Source: Opisthocomus hoazin (lineage: Eukaryota > Chordata > Aves > Opisthocomiformes > Opisthocomidae). Taken from it: a DNA stretch of 64,000 nt. The notes under the pieces were generated by a model. That model searched no databases and was not told the origin of the DNA. It was given only the letters and a program-made list of their open reading frames with translations. Below are positions 21,496 through 33,494 of the stretch, piece after piece (position 1 is the stretch's first letter; the number at the start of each line of letters is the position of its first letter). The stretch covers positions 1,984,001 to 2,048,000 of the forward strand of contig NC_134428.1 in assembly GCF_030867145.1 (NCBI RefSeq), in the 5' to 3' direction. A program made the position numbers and the translations under genes.

Positions 21496-24399
21496 AATGT
21501 TGGCCGCAATGGGGTGGGCCTTAGCCCCAGGCCTTGCTGACCCCATCCCCACAGTCCCTGGGGCCTTGCAACCCCCTCCCAGTGTCCACAGGGTCCTGAC
21601 TGCCCCCTCCCACCACAGCATGGCCCCTCTGGGGACCAGCCGGGACAGGCACAGGGCACAGCCCGGGGACGCTCCAGCCCTGCCACCCCTCTGGGCTTTC
21701 CCCCAATGTCCCCACAGTGCCAAGACCGCCTGCACCAGGCAAGAACATGGCAGAGAACTGAGGACACTGTCATGGTTAGAGAAATGGCTCAGGGAGGTGC
21801 AGGAGGAGCATGTGGGAAGAGGAGGAACGTCCTCCCGAGGGGGCAGGAAGAGTTGTCTGTATAAAACAACCTCAGCCAAGGGCTTGGAGAGCAGCTTCTT
21901 ACCCGTGACCCTGCAATTCCCTCCTGCCGACCTGCAGGAAAGTGCTTGAGGATCAGGGGATGCTTTGGGGGTCCAAAAGCAATGTTCTCATGGGCTGGAG
22001 TTTTCAGCACAGGAACTCATCCAGAAGCCACTGGAGGTACTCCTCACCACAGTACGCACAGCAGGGAGAAAGGGTTGTAGAAGGAGGCCACATATTTTCT
22101 GAAGACATCCACTGTCTTTGGACAAAGGATGCACAGGTAATCTTTTGTTTTGAAGCCACTGTGAAATAATGAAGGCAAGTCTATTTGCTGAGAGGAGGAA
22201 TTAAATAATACTTCAATCGTTCCGTTATAGTATTTGCTGACTTCATATATTTCGTGAGCCCTTAGTACATAGCTTTCATTTTGGTGAGCAAGTCCTAAAC
22301 ACATCACAACACTTCTTACATCTTTTTATAAAATCAAAACTAGCCAGTGGCCAAATTCATCAAGATTATGAGAAGTTAGAGTCATCCTCAGTAATACAGA
22401 GTGCAGTCACTGACACCTACAGATTTGGACAACAAACATTGAAACACTACAAACTGGAAGTATTTACCGACGTGACAGCCTAAGTTTTCAGCGCAGCAGG
22501 ACCTGCACAGTATGAGCATCCTCAGTTTCAACCTGCCATCTGGTTCACCTCCCTCTCTATCTTGTCTCCTGTCTCTCCGTGCTCTTCCCTCTGCCAGGCA
22601 CTCTTCCCAGTCACTCCATCACCTGCCAGTGCCTTTCTCTGTTCTCGTGTTTCGGTGGCAGGTGGTACCTTGAAAGCACTGTCCCACCCATGGACCTGCA
22701 CCTGATTCTCTCCTTCCGCCTCTTTGTGCTCTGGCTGTGTGACACTTTCTTTGACCTCAGAGGCCCTTTGTTCCTGGCTCTCTCCTGCTGCTAAAGCCTG
22801 TTCCTGCAAGAGAAGAGGCAATTAGTTGGTGTCTCCTCCCTGCTATCTCACCTGCATCTCTCTGGCCTGGGCAGCTGGTGGGAACTGTCACCATCAGCCC
22901 CAGCTGTCCTAGAAGTCCTCTCCTGGCTCTGGGTGTGCTTGGCATCGAACGTGGTTCCTCAAGGAGAAGAGCAAAACTCCAAGTAACCCCTGGGCACCAA
23001 CCTGCTGGGAGAGCTCATTTGAAGGCAGGTTGGCAGCAAGCTCCAAGGCTGGTCCAGGGGTGCTCCCTGTCCCGAGCTCAGCCACAGGTCCCACACCCGG
23101 CTCTCTTGTTACCAAGAGGGATTTGCTTGCATTTTCCTTGTGTTCTAATTCGTGCACGGGAAAAAAGGCAGCAGAAGGACGCACTGGCTAAAACCCCTTC
23201 TTACTGCCAGCCGTAAAGGTGCCTCTCAGCTGGGAGCACGAGAAGGACAAGTAAGCCAAAACAGCAGAATGCAGCAAAAACCATAAAACCACACGTGAAA
23301 TGTAAAGAGTAGATTTATTTTCATTATCTTGCAAACCAGGGGATCTCTGATACAGCACCTAGGCAGAGGCACAGGAGCAAAGCAGGAATGCAGACACCAC
23401 AGAGCTCAGTCCCTGCTAGAGAAAGAGTGCCAGCTACTGAACTTGGTTCTTTCACCTGGGTACGTACGATGTTCACCCAGACATAACATTCCACTGTGCC
23501 TTGACCCTTCCCGCAGCAGGGCAGGAATCACAGGCATGTTTGACAGATTGCCTTGGAGTCTGTCAATCACAGACCTATGTTGTCTAAACACAGATGTTCT
23601 GCTTGTTGAGCACACAAGACCAAACAATGATTAGTATGCTGATGTCCTTTTTTGACACCCCAGCTGCAAGTCACTTGAACGTGTTTGCAATCCTCCTTGT
23701 CAATCTTCCGTTATCATCCCCCATGCAGCATGTGACCATCCAACAGCACACAGCATGTCTCCTGCCCTGAAAGACTGTTATGGACAGATGGAGCCCAAAG
23801 TCATGGGCTAAGTGAACTCCATGAACATTTTAGAGGAATGGCCCAGAAAGTAAGGAATGATATCTCTGTGTGTAAATCAAAAGACAGGAAAAGATTTATT
23901 GGGAAGTGTTGGATCTGAGTGTGATGTAGATGGTCTAAAAGAAGAATTGGATACTGTCCTGGTTTCAGCTGTGTGCCATTCACAATATCTTTCCCTTGAC
24001 CATCCTTGTACCCTCCCATGCAAACAGCCCATCTCTATTTACCCTTTCCTCCCTGGCCTTACTTTGGCTTCCTTTGCACCTTCATTTGGCATTTCCAAGC
24101 TTGTTACCATGGCAATTCCTCCCTTGGTCATAAATTCCACTGAACAGGTACCGCCTTCTTTTATCAGTCATGTCCTGCAATTCTTCATGCTGCTGTCTTA
24201 TCAGCGGCACCACCAATGTGGTACGCACAAATCAAAAGCTGTCAAAATAGAGCTTCACTCCAGGGAGACCTTCAAAATCTCTGGGATTTGGCAGTAGAAG
24301 CCTGATGAATTTTGACAAGAAGTTGGAAGTCATTTTTTGCGGGGGAGAATAACTCAGAAAAATGTGGGCAGGTGGGGACCTGAACAGCTCAGGAGTCGC
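21496..24399. other. Mostly unassigned sequence
   Basis: No known gene could be named. AATAAA on the minus strand near 23315 and possible exons at 22530-22870 (listed separately) hint at a minus-strand transcript. The rest shows no recognisable element. Confidence 0.5.
22531..22815 (-). other. Possible exon of an unidentified minus-strand gene
   Basis: On the minus strand a pyrimidine-rich acceptor (CTCTTCTCTTGCAG) precedes an open frame EQALAAGESQEQRASEVKES that continues to QMAG and a stop. Just upstream, CAG|GTGAGA at about 22855 could be the donor of a preceding exon reading AAQAREMQ, in a phase that joins. The composition is Glu/Gln-rich. Nothing identifies the product, and chance splice signals are common, so this is only a pointer. 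Confidence 0.22.
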
Positions 24400-24910
24400 A
24401 ATGAGGAGAAGGGCCTGGGCATTCCAAGAGATGCCAGATGAGCAAGTGGTGCATGCTCCAAGTGAAGAACCCCACAGCATACAGGACTGCATTAGGAGGA
24501 GTGTGGCCACACAGACAAGACAGTTATCACCCACTTGACTCACTCACACTGGTGTAGCCACATCTGGACTAGTGTGTCTGTATGCGGGGCTCCGGGTTTA
24601 CAGCCTCTGTTGGAGAGGCTGAGGGAGCTGGGATTCTTTAGTCTTGTGAAGGCTGAGGGCGCTGAAGTAGAAGCCTGCATCTGCCTGAAGGGTTGTTTCC
24701 GAGATGATGGAGCTTTTCCTGGTAGTGAGAAGGGAAGGAAACCTTCCCAAAATGCTGCTTGGAAGGTTCAGACTAGAGGTGAAGAAAAAGCAGTCTCCCT
24801 CAAAGGGTATCCTTGCTGTGAAAGAGGTCACCCAGAAGGACTCTGGATCCTCCCATGGATTTGAAATTCAAGGCAAAACCAGTGAGAGTGGAGAGACATC
24901 AGTGAAGTTA
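24400..24910 (+). mobile_element. Old CR1 fragment
   Basis: Strongly diverged CR1 ORF2 C-terminal sequence: GGACTGCATTAGGAGGAGTG, then CTGTTGGAGAGGCTGAGGGA (the ERLRELG motif) and LVKAEGAEVEA-type residues. No intact tail. Confidence 0.6.
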
Positions 24911-26639
24911 TGGAAATGCTGGTGTGAGTGCTAGGTGGGAAGCAAAGATGTGTGACTACAGGCCGAAGGGAAAGAATTGCAGGCATGGGACAGAGTAGGA
25001 CAATGTGCAGTAGAGATGGCTAAGGACTCTGATGGGGCAAAAAGTTTCAACAAGACCGAGGACTTTGTCCCCTTTGCCATGGCAATTACCTCTATCACCG
25101 ATTCCTACCAGGAGAAACTTTCTTTTGAGGCTCTAAGCGGTGTTTCATCCTCGCGTCTTCTTAGGGAGGCTGAGAGGTTTCGCAGATTTTTCCTACGCTT
25201 GTCATTTCTCACCCACACATTCAGCTGTCCCCAAGAAGAGCCCTGAGCCATGTGTGAGGGGCAGGGTCTGCCTTCCCAGGGCCTGGGGCTCAGCCCTTGG
25301 CCTTTCTGCTTCATAAAGCAGGCCAAGGGTTTTCTCAGCATTGCAGCCACCTGCACAGTGCCTCTGCCTACCTTCAATCGTGGCCTCCAATTCTCTGCTC
25401 TAAGGAGTCCCTGGGGAGGCTTTGTCAGTAATGGACCGCAGTGGGGCCAATCAATGCTTCCAGGTACTTTCAGTTTTGCTTCTGCCTTCCTGAGCATTTT
25501 TTTTCATTTCCTCTCAGCATCTGAGGTTCATGGACTCAACACCAAATACCCCATGGGAGTCATTAAAATACAGAAAGTGCCAAGTTAACAAGCTCCCGTA
25601 AATTTCTTCAATTCTTCAAGACTAGCAGGAGCTTTTTCACAGTATAGATAAGGAGGAAGATGTTATACTGTGCCTAATAAAAATATTGTTTTTATTTTAA
25701 GGGATGTTTTTAAGTGCTCTTCAGTTTACAGAATTAGCGGTAGAAACATTGTTCAAGTGATATTGTTCCAGGGTGTCTTCTCAGGAGGGCTGGACAGGTA
25801 GGAGAAGCAGTCCCTTGACATCTGACACTCTATGGACAACTTTGCTCCTCACCTCCCCAACCTCAACATTTCTCTCATCGGCCACCTGGGACTTGTGTCA
25901 CTGCTCTTTGCGTCAGGCTCCTTCACTCGTCTCTGCAACTGGATGTTACAGCTCCATTGCACCATCTCCCACCTTCTCTCCACAGAGAGCTGGCTGCACA
26001 CACGAACAGCAGGAGTTTTCCTATTTGCAAGAAAAATAATTAAAACATAATCAAGTTCCATAAACAAAACACTCTCTGCAATGACATGGCAATTACAATC
26101 TACATCTAATGAGGTTGCCTTCCTATAAGACATAATCCTATGAAAAATATTGTAGCTAGGTAGAGGAAAAAAAATAGTCATAAACATAATTAGAGAGTTG
26201 GCAAAGGAGACAATCAGACTACTGAAAGGCAGGTAAACTTTTAACTCCCTGATGTCAAAACAGCAGCTCGGTAGGTGACAGGAATCTGAATGCACAAAGA
26301 GTAAAGGGAGGAGAAAACTGGAGAATAACGGAAAGGGCCTTTGTCTAGGCAGCCTGCATCTGAAAAAAATACTTTAGAAATAGTGAAGACAGGTGAAAAT
26401 ATATGAAAGTTTTGAGAAATTCAATACACCATTTCACAGGGAGAATAATGGTAATGAAGTGATAGGGGGAGATTGACATTTCTTTGGAATATCCCTTTCA
26501 AAGCTTCCTGGCATTGGTCGAGGGCTCTTGTGAGTGAGGACAAGGCAATGTAGCGCCTGTTGTTGAAAGAGCTCAGAAAGTCAACCCAGGGAACCGCAGG
26601 CTGTACAAGGTCACTTTGGCATTTCTGTGCACCTAAAAA
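24911..26639. other. Unassigned sequence
   Basis: No gene or repeat recognised. The segment 24876-25060 has weak similarity to 59140-59300 (shared GGACATCAGTRAAG and CAGGCATRGGACAG), perhaps an old duplicated flank. Confidence 0.45.
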
Positions 26640-26890
26640 AGAACATGTCCAAAAGCAGTCAGCATGGATTGATGATGGATCAATCATGACTCTCAAACCT
26701 GATTGCCATCATGATGAAGTATCAGCATTTGTGCATGAGTAAAGAACAGTGGATGCCATTTTTGACCCTTCTGACATGGTTTCCCTCAATGTTCTTTTTC
26801 CCAGGTTAGGCCATTACAGTCTGGATGGGTTGACAAAGAAATGGGTAAACAAACAGTTGGATGATCATCTGAGAGAGCAGTGGTGAAGGA
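26640..26890 (+). mobile_element. Old CR1 RT fragment
   Basis: Diverged RT-domain text is visible: AGCAGTCAGCATGGATT (the SQHGF motif), CTGATTGCCATCATGATGAAG (the LIAFYD motif, altered) and AAAGAACAGTGGATGCCATT. Many stops. Confidence 0.65.
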
Positions 26891-27029
26891 GGCATGCCCT
26901 ACCTGGAGTTCACTGGGATGTACTTGGACACTGTGGGGCAGCAGAGGGAATTATCCTTGACTCCTCATGGTTTTCTTCCCAAGCTCCACTTCACTCCTAA
27001 CTCCTAACACCCAAGTGTCATAGGGAGGA

Positions 27030-27330
27030 TGTGGAATGGGAGTGGCAGTCAGTTCATAACACTTTGTTTCTGAAATTCTCCATTGTGGCTCTTTCCCACT
27101 GGCCTCAATTCTCCACAAACTGCTGCAGAGTGGATCCTTTCCACAGGGTACAGTCCTTCAGGAACAGGCTGTTCCAGCATGGGTCCCCCACAGGCCACAG
27201 GGCCTGCCAGAAAACCTGCACCTTCATGGGCTTCTCTCCATATGCAGTGGTTTCTGCCAGGATCCTGCTCCACCGAGGTCCTCCATGGGCTGCAGCTCTC
27301 ACTATCCTAAGGGATAAAGGCCAGCCCAAC
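27030..27330 (-). mobile_element. Avian ERV LTR fragment, antisense
   Basis: Read on the minus strand this has the internal GGAGCAG...TGAAGGACTG-type periodic repeats seen at 36240-36540 (CCTGTTCCTGAAGGACTGTA, CACTGCATATGGAGAGAAGC). It abuts a sense LTR of another family. Confidence 0.6.
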
Positions 27331-27439
27331 ATTGCTTCTCTTCTGGACCAGACCACCAGATGTCCTGGAGGATGGCTGTTTGCTGAGCCCATGGGAGTAA
27401 AGAAAACTCCATGCTTGTAACACAACACTGTATTGCTAT

Positions 27440-27900
27440 TGCTCATCCATGTTTGCCCAGTGTCAAGGCCTTCTCTGTTTCTCACTCTGCTCCCTTGTAA
27501 CAAATATGTAGGCAGATGGAAAAAAGTTGAGAGGGGACACAGCCAGGACAGCTGATCCAAACTACCCAGAGGGATATTCCATACCATATGACCTCATGCT
27601 CAGGAAGAAAAGCTTGGGACAGAGGAAGAAGGATGTGGAGGTTTTGATTGTTCAAGGATTCTGCTGCTCGGAGAGAGGCAGAGCATCTGTCTGCTTGTGG
27701 GACGTGGTGAAAGATGGTCTTTGTTTAACTTGGTGAGGCTTTTAAAATTTCTTCTCTTCACCTATTAAACTGTTCTTCTCTTGAGCTGAAACTTTTCACA
27801 CTTTATTTTTTCCTGTTCTCTGTCCTGTCCCACTGGGGAAGAGGAGGGAAGAGTGAGAAGCTGCTGGGCTATTGGCCAGAGTCACCCCACCACAGCAAGG
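27440..27900 (+). mobile_element. Avian ERV LTR fragment
   Basis: Contains the hallmark GGGATATTCCATACCATATG block followed by a degenerate CRE (TGACCTCA), then CTATTAAACTGTTCTTCTC and the TGTCCCACTGGGGAAGAGGA block near the LTR end. The same family has copies at 30975-31220 (5' part) and, in another subtype, 45053-45470. Confidence 0.6.
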
Positions 27901-27924
27901 AATTTGTTGATAACTGGGAAAGAG

Positions 27925-28330
27925 TTTGGTGCGGGGCCGCCAAGATGCTCAGAGGCTCAAGCACTTGTCTGGCAGGAGAAATTGAGGGCAAGGGTCTTCT
28001 TTAGCCTGAAGAGTGGAAGAGCTCAAGAATCTCATGACAGGCTTTCTGTCCCTGTGCAAAGTCTCCATGAAGATGGAGCCAGTCTTGTTACCATGGTGCT
28101 TGGCAGGAGGATTACAGACAATAGTAAGATGTGGAACAAAGAAAGATTCAGGATAGAGAAAAGGAAAGTATTGCTGTCCACGAGGGCATCCAACATACAA
28201 ACATTTCAGTAAGTCTTCCAGAGATGTAGTGCCATCTCTGTCCTTGGAAGCTTTCCAGCTACCACTGGATCAAGCCTTGAGCAATGTGGTCTGACTCCAT
28301 AGCTGGCCCTAATGTGAATGCAAGGCCAGA
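27925..28330 (+). mobile_element. Old CR1 fragment
   Basis: Diverged ORF2 C-terminal text: CCAAGATGCTCAGAGGCTC, TTTAGCCTGAAGAGTGGAAG, then the region corresponding to LFSxVPSxRTRGNG. Frames are destroyed. Confidence 0.55.
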
Positions 28331-28929
28331 CCAGAGACCTCCTCCAGTCCCACGAAGGAGATGGGAAACCTAAATGATACTGGGGTTCCTTCCTCTCTTG
28401 CTCTTCCCTTAAGAACACTAGTGAAAGTTCTCAGGTGACCCACGACCATGTAAGTAAGTCAGATATTAGTACAGTCAGACCAGCTGCAGTTTTCTTGTCC
28501 TGCTCCAGGCGGTGTTGCCCAGATGCCAGGCTGCTTGACAAGTATTCCCAAAAGAGTCCAAATCAATTTCTTTACTTCCCCTTTCATTCCCTTTTCACTC
28601 TTCCTACCTCTCCAGTCCTCTTTAACCATTCTTATCCCCTCCTATGCAAAAAAATGCTGTCTTCTTTGCCATTTCCCAACTGAACCTGCATTTGATCATT
28701 TTGGACCCTCCGTTTACTGATGATTACAGCAGTGCTTTCCAGCTTGCTTAGAAACTCCATGAACACTAGTACTCTTTTCTTATCCCCAAAACTTATTTTA
28801 CAGTAATGTTAGGAGCGCCATAACTCAGGAAGACCATTGGTACACATACTTTAAAAGCCAGATTGTTGCAGGTCCTGTCCATGGGACCTTGACACACCTG
28901 GTGATTTGGCCAACAGGAACCTGAATGTT
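28331..28929. other. Unassigned sequence
   Basis: Nothing recognised on either strand; a pyrimidine-rich part around 28560-28680. Confidence 0.5.
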
Positions 28930-29250
28930 TAGAAGAAACAGAACAAGCCCATGTAGCAGAATGGGGAAGGAACTGACTGGCAAAGGAGTGCCCTGAAGAG
29001 AAGGGCCTGGGCATCATGATAGCAGATGCCATAGCAGCCAGTGGGCCTCACATTTCAGAATGAAATTGGAGAAACTGAAGAAGGTCCAGATGAGGTCTGC
29101 CAAGATGAAACGAGGGGGCCTAAAGTATGAACTGTGAGGAGAGTCTGAGGGAATTATGCATCTCTGGCCTCCTGAAGGGGAGGCATGGGTTGCCGTGGTA
29201 CGAGCCTACAGCTACCTGGAGAGTTGACTGAGCCAAGCTCTCCTCTATAG
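28930..29250 (+). mobile_element. Old CR1 fragment
   Basis: AAGAGAAGGGCCTGGGCATC and later GAGGAGAGTCTGAGGGAATT are altered CR1 ORF2 C-terminal segments. Strongly diverged. Confidence 0.5.
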
Positions 29251-29261
29251 TGGCAAGTGAT

Positions 29262-29445
29262 CGTCGGAATCATAGGAATCATAGAATCATAGGTTGGAAA
29301 AGACCTCTAAGATCATCAAGTCCAACCATCTGCCCAATACCACCATGCTTAGTAAATCATATCCCAAAGTGCCGTATCTACAGGTTTTTTGAACACCTCA
29401 AAACACAACGTGTAGATATGGCACTTTGGGATATGGTTTAGTAAG
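29262..29445. mobile_element. Inverted pair of CR1 tails
   Basis: 29262-29400 is an antisense CR1 3' end of the older type (CATAGAATCATAGGTTGGAA, then the reverse of ATATGGCACTTTGGGATAT). At 29407-29441 the same terminal segment recurs in sense orientation, giving ~34 bp arms with a few mismatches around a ~26 bp loop. It can form a hairpin. Confidence 0.8.
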
Positions 29446-30639
29446 ATATGACAGAAGCAACAGCCACAAAGTGCTTCTTGGGAGCTTTAGGCTGAGCTTT
29501 AAGCAAAATAAAATGGACTAGGAGGAGCATTGCTGTGATCTCTACCTTTGGATCTCTTCACATTTCATCTCCACAATGTCACAGTGAGACTGGAGGCTGC
29601 CCTAGAGACCCCCAACAGTCTCTTTCCCACCAGCCCTTCCATGAGCCTGTGCTTTCCTACACGTTCTGCCAGAAGAGATGAAGCTGGAGATGCGGGCCTC
29701 TACATTATAGGACAACTCAGGGTGGAGTGGAGCTCAGAAGGTCTCAACTCCAGTGCCCAGTTCAAAGAGAGGCCAGCTCTGAGGTCAGACCAGCTTACAC
29801 AGTAAGTGTTAGCACCCACAGAGAGAGTTTACACATGAAGCACGCATCTAAGCCTCCAGTACAGAAATGGAGATGATGCATTTGACCAGCTCCCTGAACA
29901 CAGCTATTGGTACATCAGGCCTCTTGAAATTCCTGGGAACATCCACCTTCTACAAGCTTCCTCAGATGTCTTCCCACAGTTGGGTTGCTTTAGGCTGGAA
30001 CAGAATTGAAAGTAAGGCTCTAACTTGGGTACTCTCAACTTCATTGCTAAAAGACAGTGAAGTGGAAGGGGCTCTTGTGGATGGTTGAAGGCCTTCGAGA
30101 AAGGAGCTGAAGTTAAGAGTCTGGAACTAGCATGGCCTTTAGATCACTTCTCATGTGATGTCTTTCTTCTAAACTTTCAATCACTGGCACCCAGAAACCT
30201 CACCTGTTCCTCTCCTCCCAAAACCTCACCAAGTGGTAGGAAAAAAGGAATCAGAAAGGCCCTAGGCCTCTGTGAATCAGCTGGGGTCTGGCACTTGGAG
30301 GGCCACAGCGTCATTTGCTTGTATAAGTGATCAAGAATGAGCTGGGAAGCGAGTCCGCAAGCCCAAGTCAACGAAGTCCATGTGCAGGCAAAGCTGTGTC
30401 TATGGCTGTGTTTGGAGACCAGTACACATACAGCATAGATAAAGCTATGGCTGCAACTCCGGCTTGCACTAAGACAGTCTCCTGGGCCTATGGAACAGAG
30501 GAGTGGGTGGAATCCCCAGGTGAGGCTGCTCAGGGGCAAGAAGGCCTATGGATGTTCTCAGGGCCCTGACACTGCACCCATGGGATCCCACTTGCCAGTG
30601 CCCTCAATAGGACAAACTCTCATTGCCTGATGTCCAGGG
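29446..30639. other. Unassigned sequence
   Basis: No gene, RNA or repeat recognised. Confidence 0.5.
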
Positions 30640-30860
30640 TCTGATCTCTGCTACTCTCCTTCCCCACCTACCTGGGGATCTGAGACATCACAACTTCATG
30701 GTCACTATGGTCAAGGCTGACACTAGTCTTTACACCCCTGGCCAGCTCATCCTCTGTTGGGACTGACCGGTGCAGATGAATATCATGGCGGATGGCCTGT
30801 TGCGCAGCTGTGCTCAGAACTTTTGTACAAACACCACTAGAAACCACATGGACTGTTTTC
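30640..30860 (-). mobile_element. Old CR1 endonuclease fragment, antisense
   Basis: It resembles 49165-49390, which on the minus strand encodes a relic of the CR1 endonuclease SDH block (DHEIMES). Shared text includes TTCATGGTCA and GTCAAGGCTGACAC. Confidence 0.5.
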
Positions 30861-30974
30861 TTCCTCCTGTCTCACTTGGCCGGTGAATACTTGGGAGACT
30901 GAGGAGTGCCCCATCAGAGCCAGGTACTGGGATTCACAGATTTTTTCAGGACATTTAAATAAGACATTGTTCAC

Positions 30975-31220
30975 TCCTCAGCCTGGACCTGGCTGGGATG
31001 CAGTTAGTTCTCTTCACAGCAGGCCATATGGTGATCTGCTTTGGATTTGTAACTAAACTGATAACACACCAGTGTTTTGGACACTGCTGAGCAGTCCTCA
31101 CAGAGCATGAAAGCCTCCTTTTCCTCACACTCTGCCTGCCCAGCAAGTAGACTGGAGGTACAGAAGAAGTTAGCAAGGGAACAGCTGGGACAGCTCACCC
31201 CAAATGACCAAAGGAATATG
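30975..31220 (+). mobile_element. Avian ERV LTR, 5' fragment
   Basis: Starts CCTGGCTGGGATGCAGTTAG and carries ATATGGTGATCTGCTTTGGA, TGCTGAGCAGT and the CAGCTGGGACAGCTCACCCC block that precedes the GATATTCCATA motif in this LTR family. The 3' half is missing. Confidence 0.6.
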
Positions 31221-32536
31221 AAGGATTGTTGGGGCCTGGAGCACATTATGGACAGCAAAGTTTGCGAGAGATGGGTTTTTGAGAAATCCACCAGAGACCA
31301 ACACTGAGCCCTGCGGGAGAGTGGGGTGACCATGCATCAAAGGTCCCTCCTCAAAATGGCACAGACCAGGGCCCTCTCTTCTGCATCTTTTCCATCAGCA
31401 CCCTGCTCTGTTCCCCCACCCTGCACACTCACACAGCTCAGCTCTACACTGGCACTTTCCTCTCCCGGGCACTTCCCAGCTCAGCCCAGTCTCTCCCCAG
31501 CTCTGCCCGCCTCCCCTACCCTCTCCCAGCCCAGCAGAGCCACCCAGTCTGTGCTGGGCCCATGGCAGTACACACTGGCGGGTGCTGCAGAGCTCGGGAC
31601 AGTCAACCCACAGCCCCAGCCCCTCTGAAGGGCACAGCATGTCCTGGAGAGCAGAGAAGGGTGTTCAGAATCCCCATCAGCCCCACGGATTGTGTTGGCC
31701 TCAAGGGCATGAGGAAACAGAAGCTAGGCACTCTCTGGCTCTCCTAAATTCATATGGTGGGTGGTCCCCAACCCTGACTGAATTTGCCCTCTCCTCTGCT
31801 CCCACCAGCCCCACTTCCCAGGACAGCAGTAGAATCTTGGCCCTGGGGGTCCTCAGGCAGCTCCCACATCTCTCCAGGACCTCTTCCTGTGACTGCTGTG
31901 TTCCCAATGACGCCCATGGCACTGCAGAGTCCTCCTTCATGGGTATGCCAATTTAGTGCTTTACATTTCATGAACTTCACCTTTGACAGCGTTTCATCTT
32001 CTGAGTCTCCATCTATTCAACCAGGGCACGTGGTGAGTCCACATGCTCTTCTATCCTCACCCCTCCAAATTAAATTCCAGAGAGTTCAGTATATGCCATC
32101 AGTCCTGTCACAGAGGAGGAAACCTGAGGAGATAATGGAGAGCTCATGGACCATCTCCCCTGTCATTGGACAAGAAGAAGAGAGCTTTGGAATCCAGAAC
32201 CCTTGGTCCAGTGTAAAACAAATGTAAAAGGATCTTAACCTCAAAACCATTGATAACCCAAAGAGAACAGACTCTTTAAAAGACCCATTCCTTGGATGTT
32301 TTCTTGGAAGCTACATTTAAGGAAGAGCCCAACCTTCAGGCACTGCACCCAAGAGATCCCAGTCTATTGAAGCACTGCTATCTGACAGGCCACACCTGAC
32401 AGAGTGTTGTGCAAGAGTCAGATACAACAGGATCAAGCCCAAAGACAAGGAATATAAACCCAGAAAATTATCTATAAGCAGGATTGACAGAAGAGAAAAC
32501 AGCAGACCTGTGGCCTGAAATGAACCCTGGGAAATG
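31221..32536. other. Unassigned sequence 3' of the receptor pseudogene
   Basis: C-rich stretches near 31400-31560 give long antisense frames, but no recognisable protein. Confidence 0.5.
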
Positions 32537-33215
32537 TTAGTGTTGGTGAAACAGGATCCATTGGGTGAGTTTCCTTAGAGCATCCTTGAGCTCCCGGTTC
32601 CTTATGCTGTAGATGAGGGTGTTCAATGCTTGAGGAATCATTGAGTAGAGAAGGGATACCACCACATCTAAGGATGGGGAGGACATGGAGGGGGGTTTCA
32701 GGCAAGCAAATGTGCCAGTGCTGGTAAACAGGGAGATCATGGCCAGGTGAGGGAAACACGTGGAAAAGGCTTTGTGCCGTCCCTGCTCAGAGGGGACACA
32801 AGCTCTGCTTCCCAGGAGGGTTCCCGTAGTGCAGGGGTCTGCAGATGGCAACATAGCTGTCATAGGTCATGATGGTGAGGAGAAAGTACTAAGCGGAGAT
32901 CAACAAAACGATAAAAAAGACTTGTGCAGCACATCCCAAGTAGGAGATGGCCCTTCTGTCCCAGAGGGAGTTGGCCATGGCTTTGGGGAGAATGGTGGAG
33001 ATGCAGCCAAGGTCAAGGAAGGAGAGGTTGAGTAGGAAGAAGTACACGGGGGTGTGGAGGTGGTGGTCACAGGCTATGACAGTGATGATGAGGCTGTTGC
33101 TGAGGAGGGCAGCCAGGTAGATGGCCAGGAAGAGCCAGATGGTCAAGAGCTGCAGCTCCTGTGTGTCTGCCAATGCCAGGAGGAGGAACTGGGTGATGGA
33201 GCTGCTGTTGGACAT
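32537..33215 (-). pseudogene. Olfactory receptor (OR14-like) pseudogene
   Basis: Olfactory receptors are seven-helix G protein-coupled odorant receptors of sensory neurons. This copy starts MSNSSSITQFLLLALADTQE and keeps TM1-TM3, but has TAG at 32891-32889 before TM3 ends, MTYDSY in place of the family MAYDRY, one extra base in the PLHYG segment near 32835, and a deletion joining LGSRACV directly to PSEQGRHKAFSTC. That removes TM4, TM5 and most of the loops. The TM6-TM7 remnant ends ELKDALRKL. It is clearly related to the genes at 37914-38837 and 55410-56375, with the same 5' flanking CCTCTAGAACAGG motif. Confidence 0.95.
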
Positions 33216-33494
33216 TTGCTACCTCTGAGCACAGGGACCTGTTCTAGAGGAAAAAGACAGTGACAAAATTGGGTGAGACTTCTCAGAGCAAAGCCAGACA
33301 ATTTCTCACAATATTGCTCCCCTCTCTTAATATTCCTCCCCTCCCATAACCCCCCGCCCCTGTTCCAGTTCATCTCCTTTCTCTGGTTCCTGCTGTCTTG
33401 AGTGTCTAATGATTAGCAGGACTGTGGGCTCCCAAGGAGTCAGCTCTTCCCTCCTGCAGTGGCTAGAGGGATGCTGGTTTGTGACAGCTCCAAT
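33216..33494. other. 5' flank of the receptor pseudogene
   Basis: Similar to the sequence upstream of the other two receptors (38838-39100 and the mirrored region), including TTCCTCTAGAACAGG, a likely splice acceptor of a 5' UTR intron. The similarity is cut by the antisense CR1 that starts at 33495. Confidence 0.5.

Noticed and set aside
31326-31956. Pro/Ser-rich plus-strand frames
   Set aside because: C-rich low-complexity DNA; no conserved motif.
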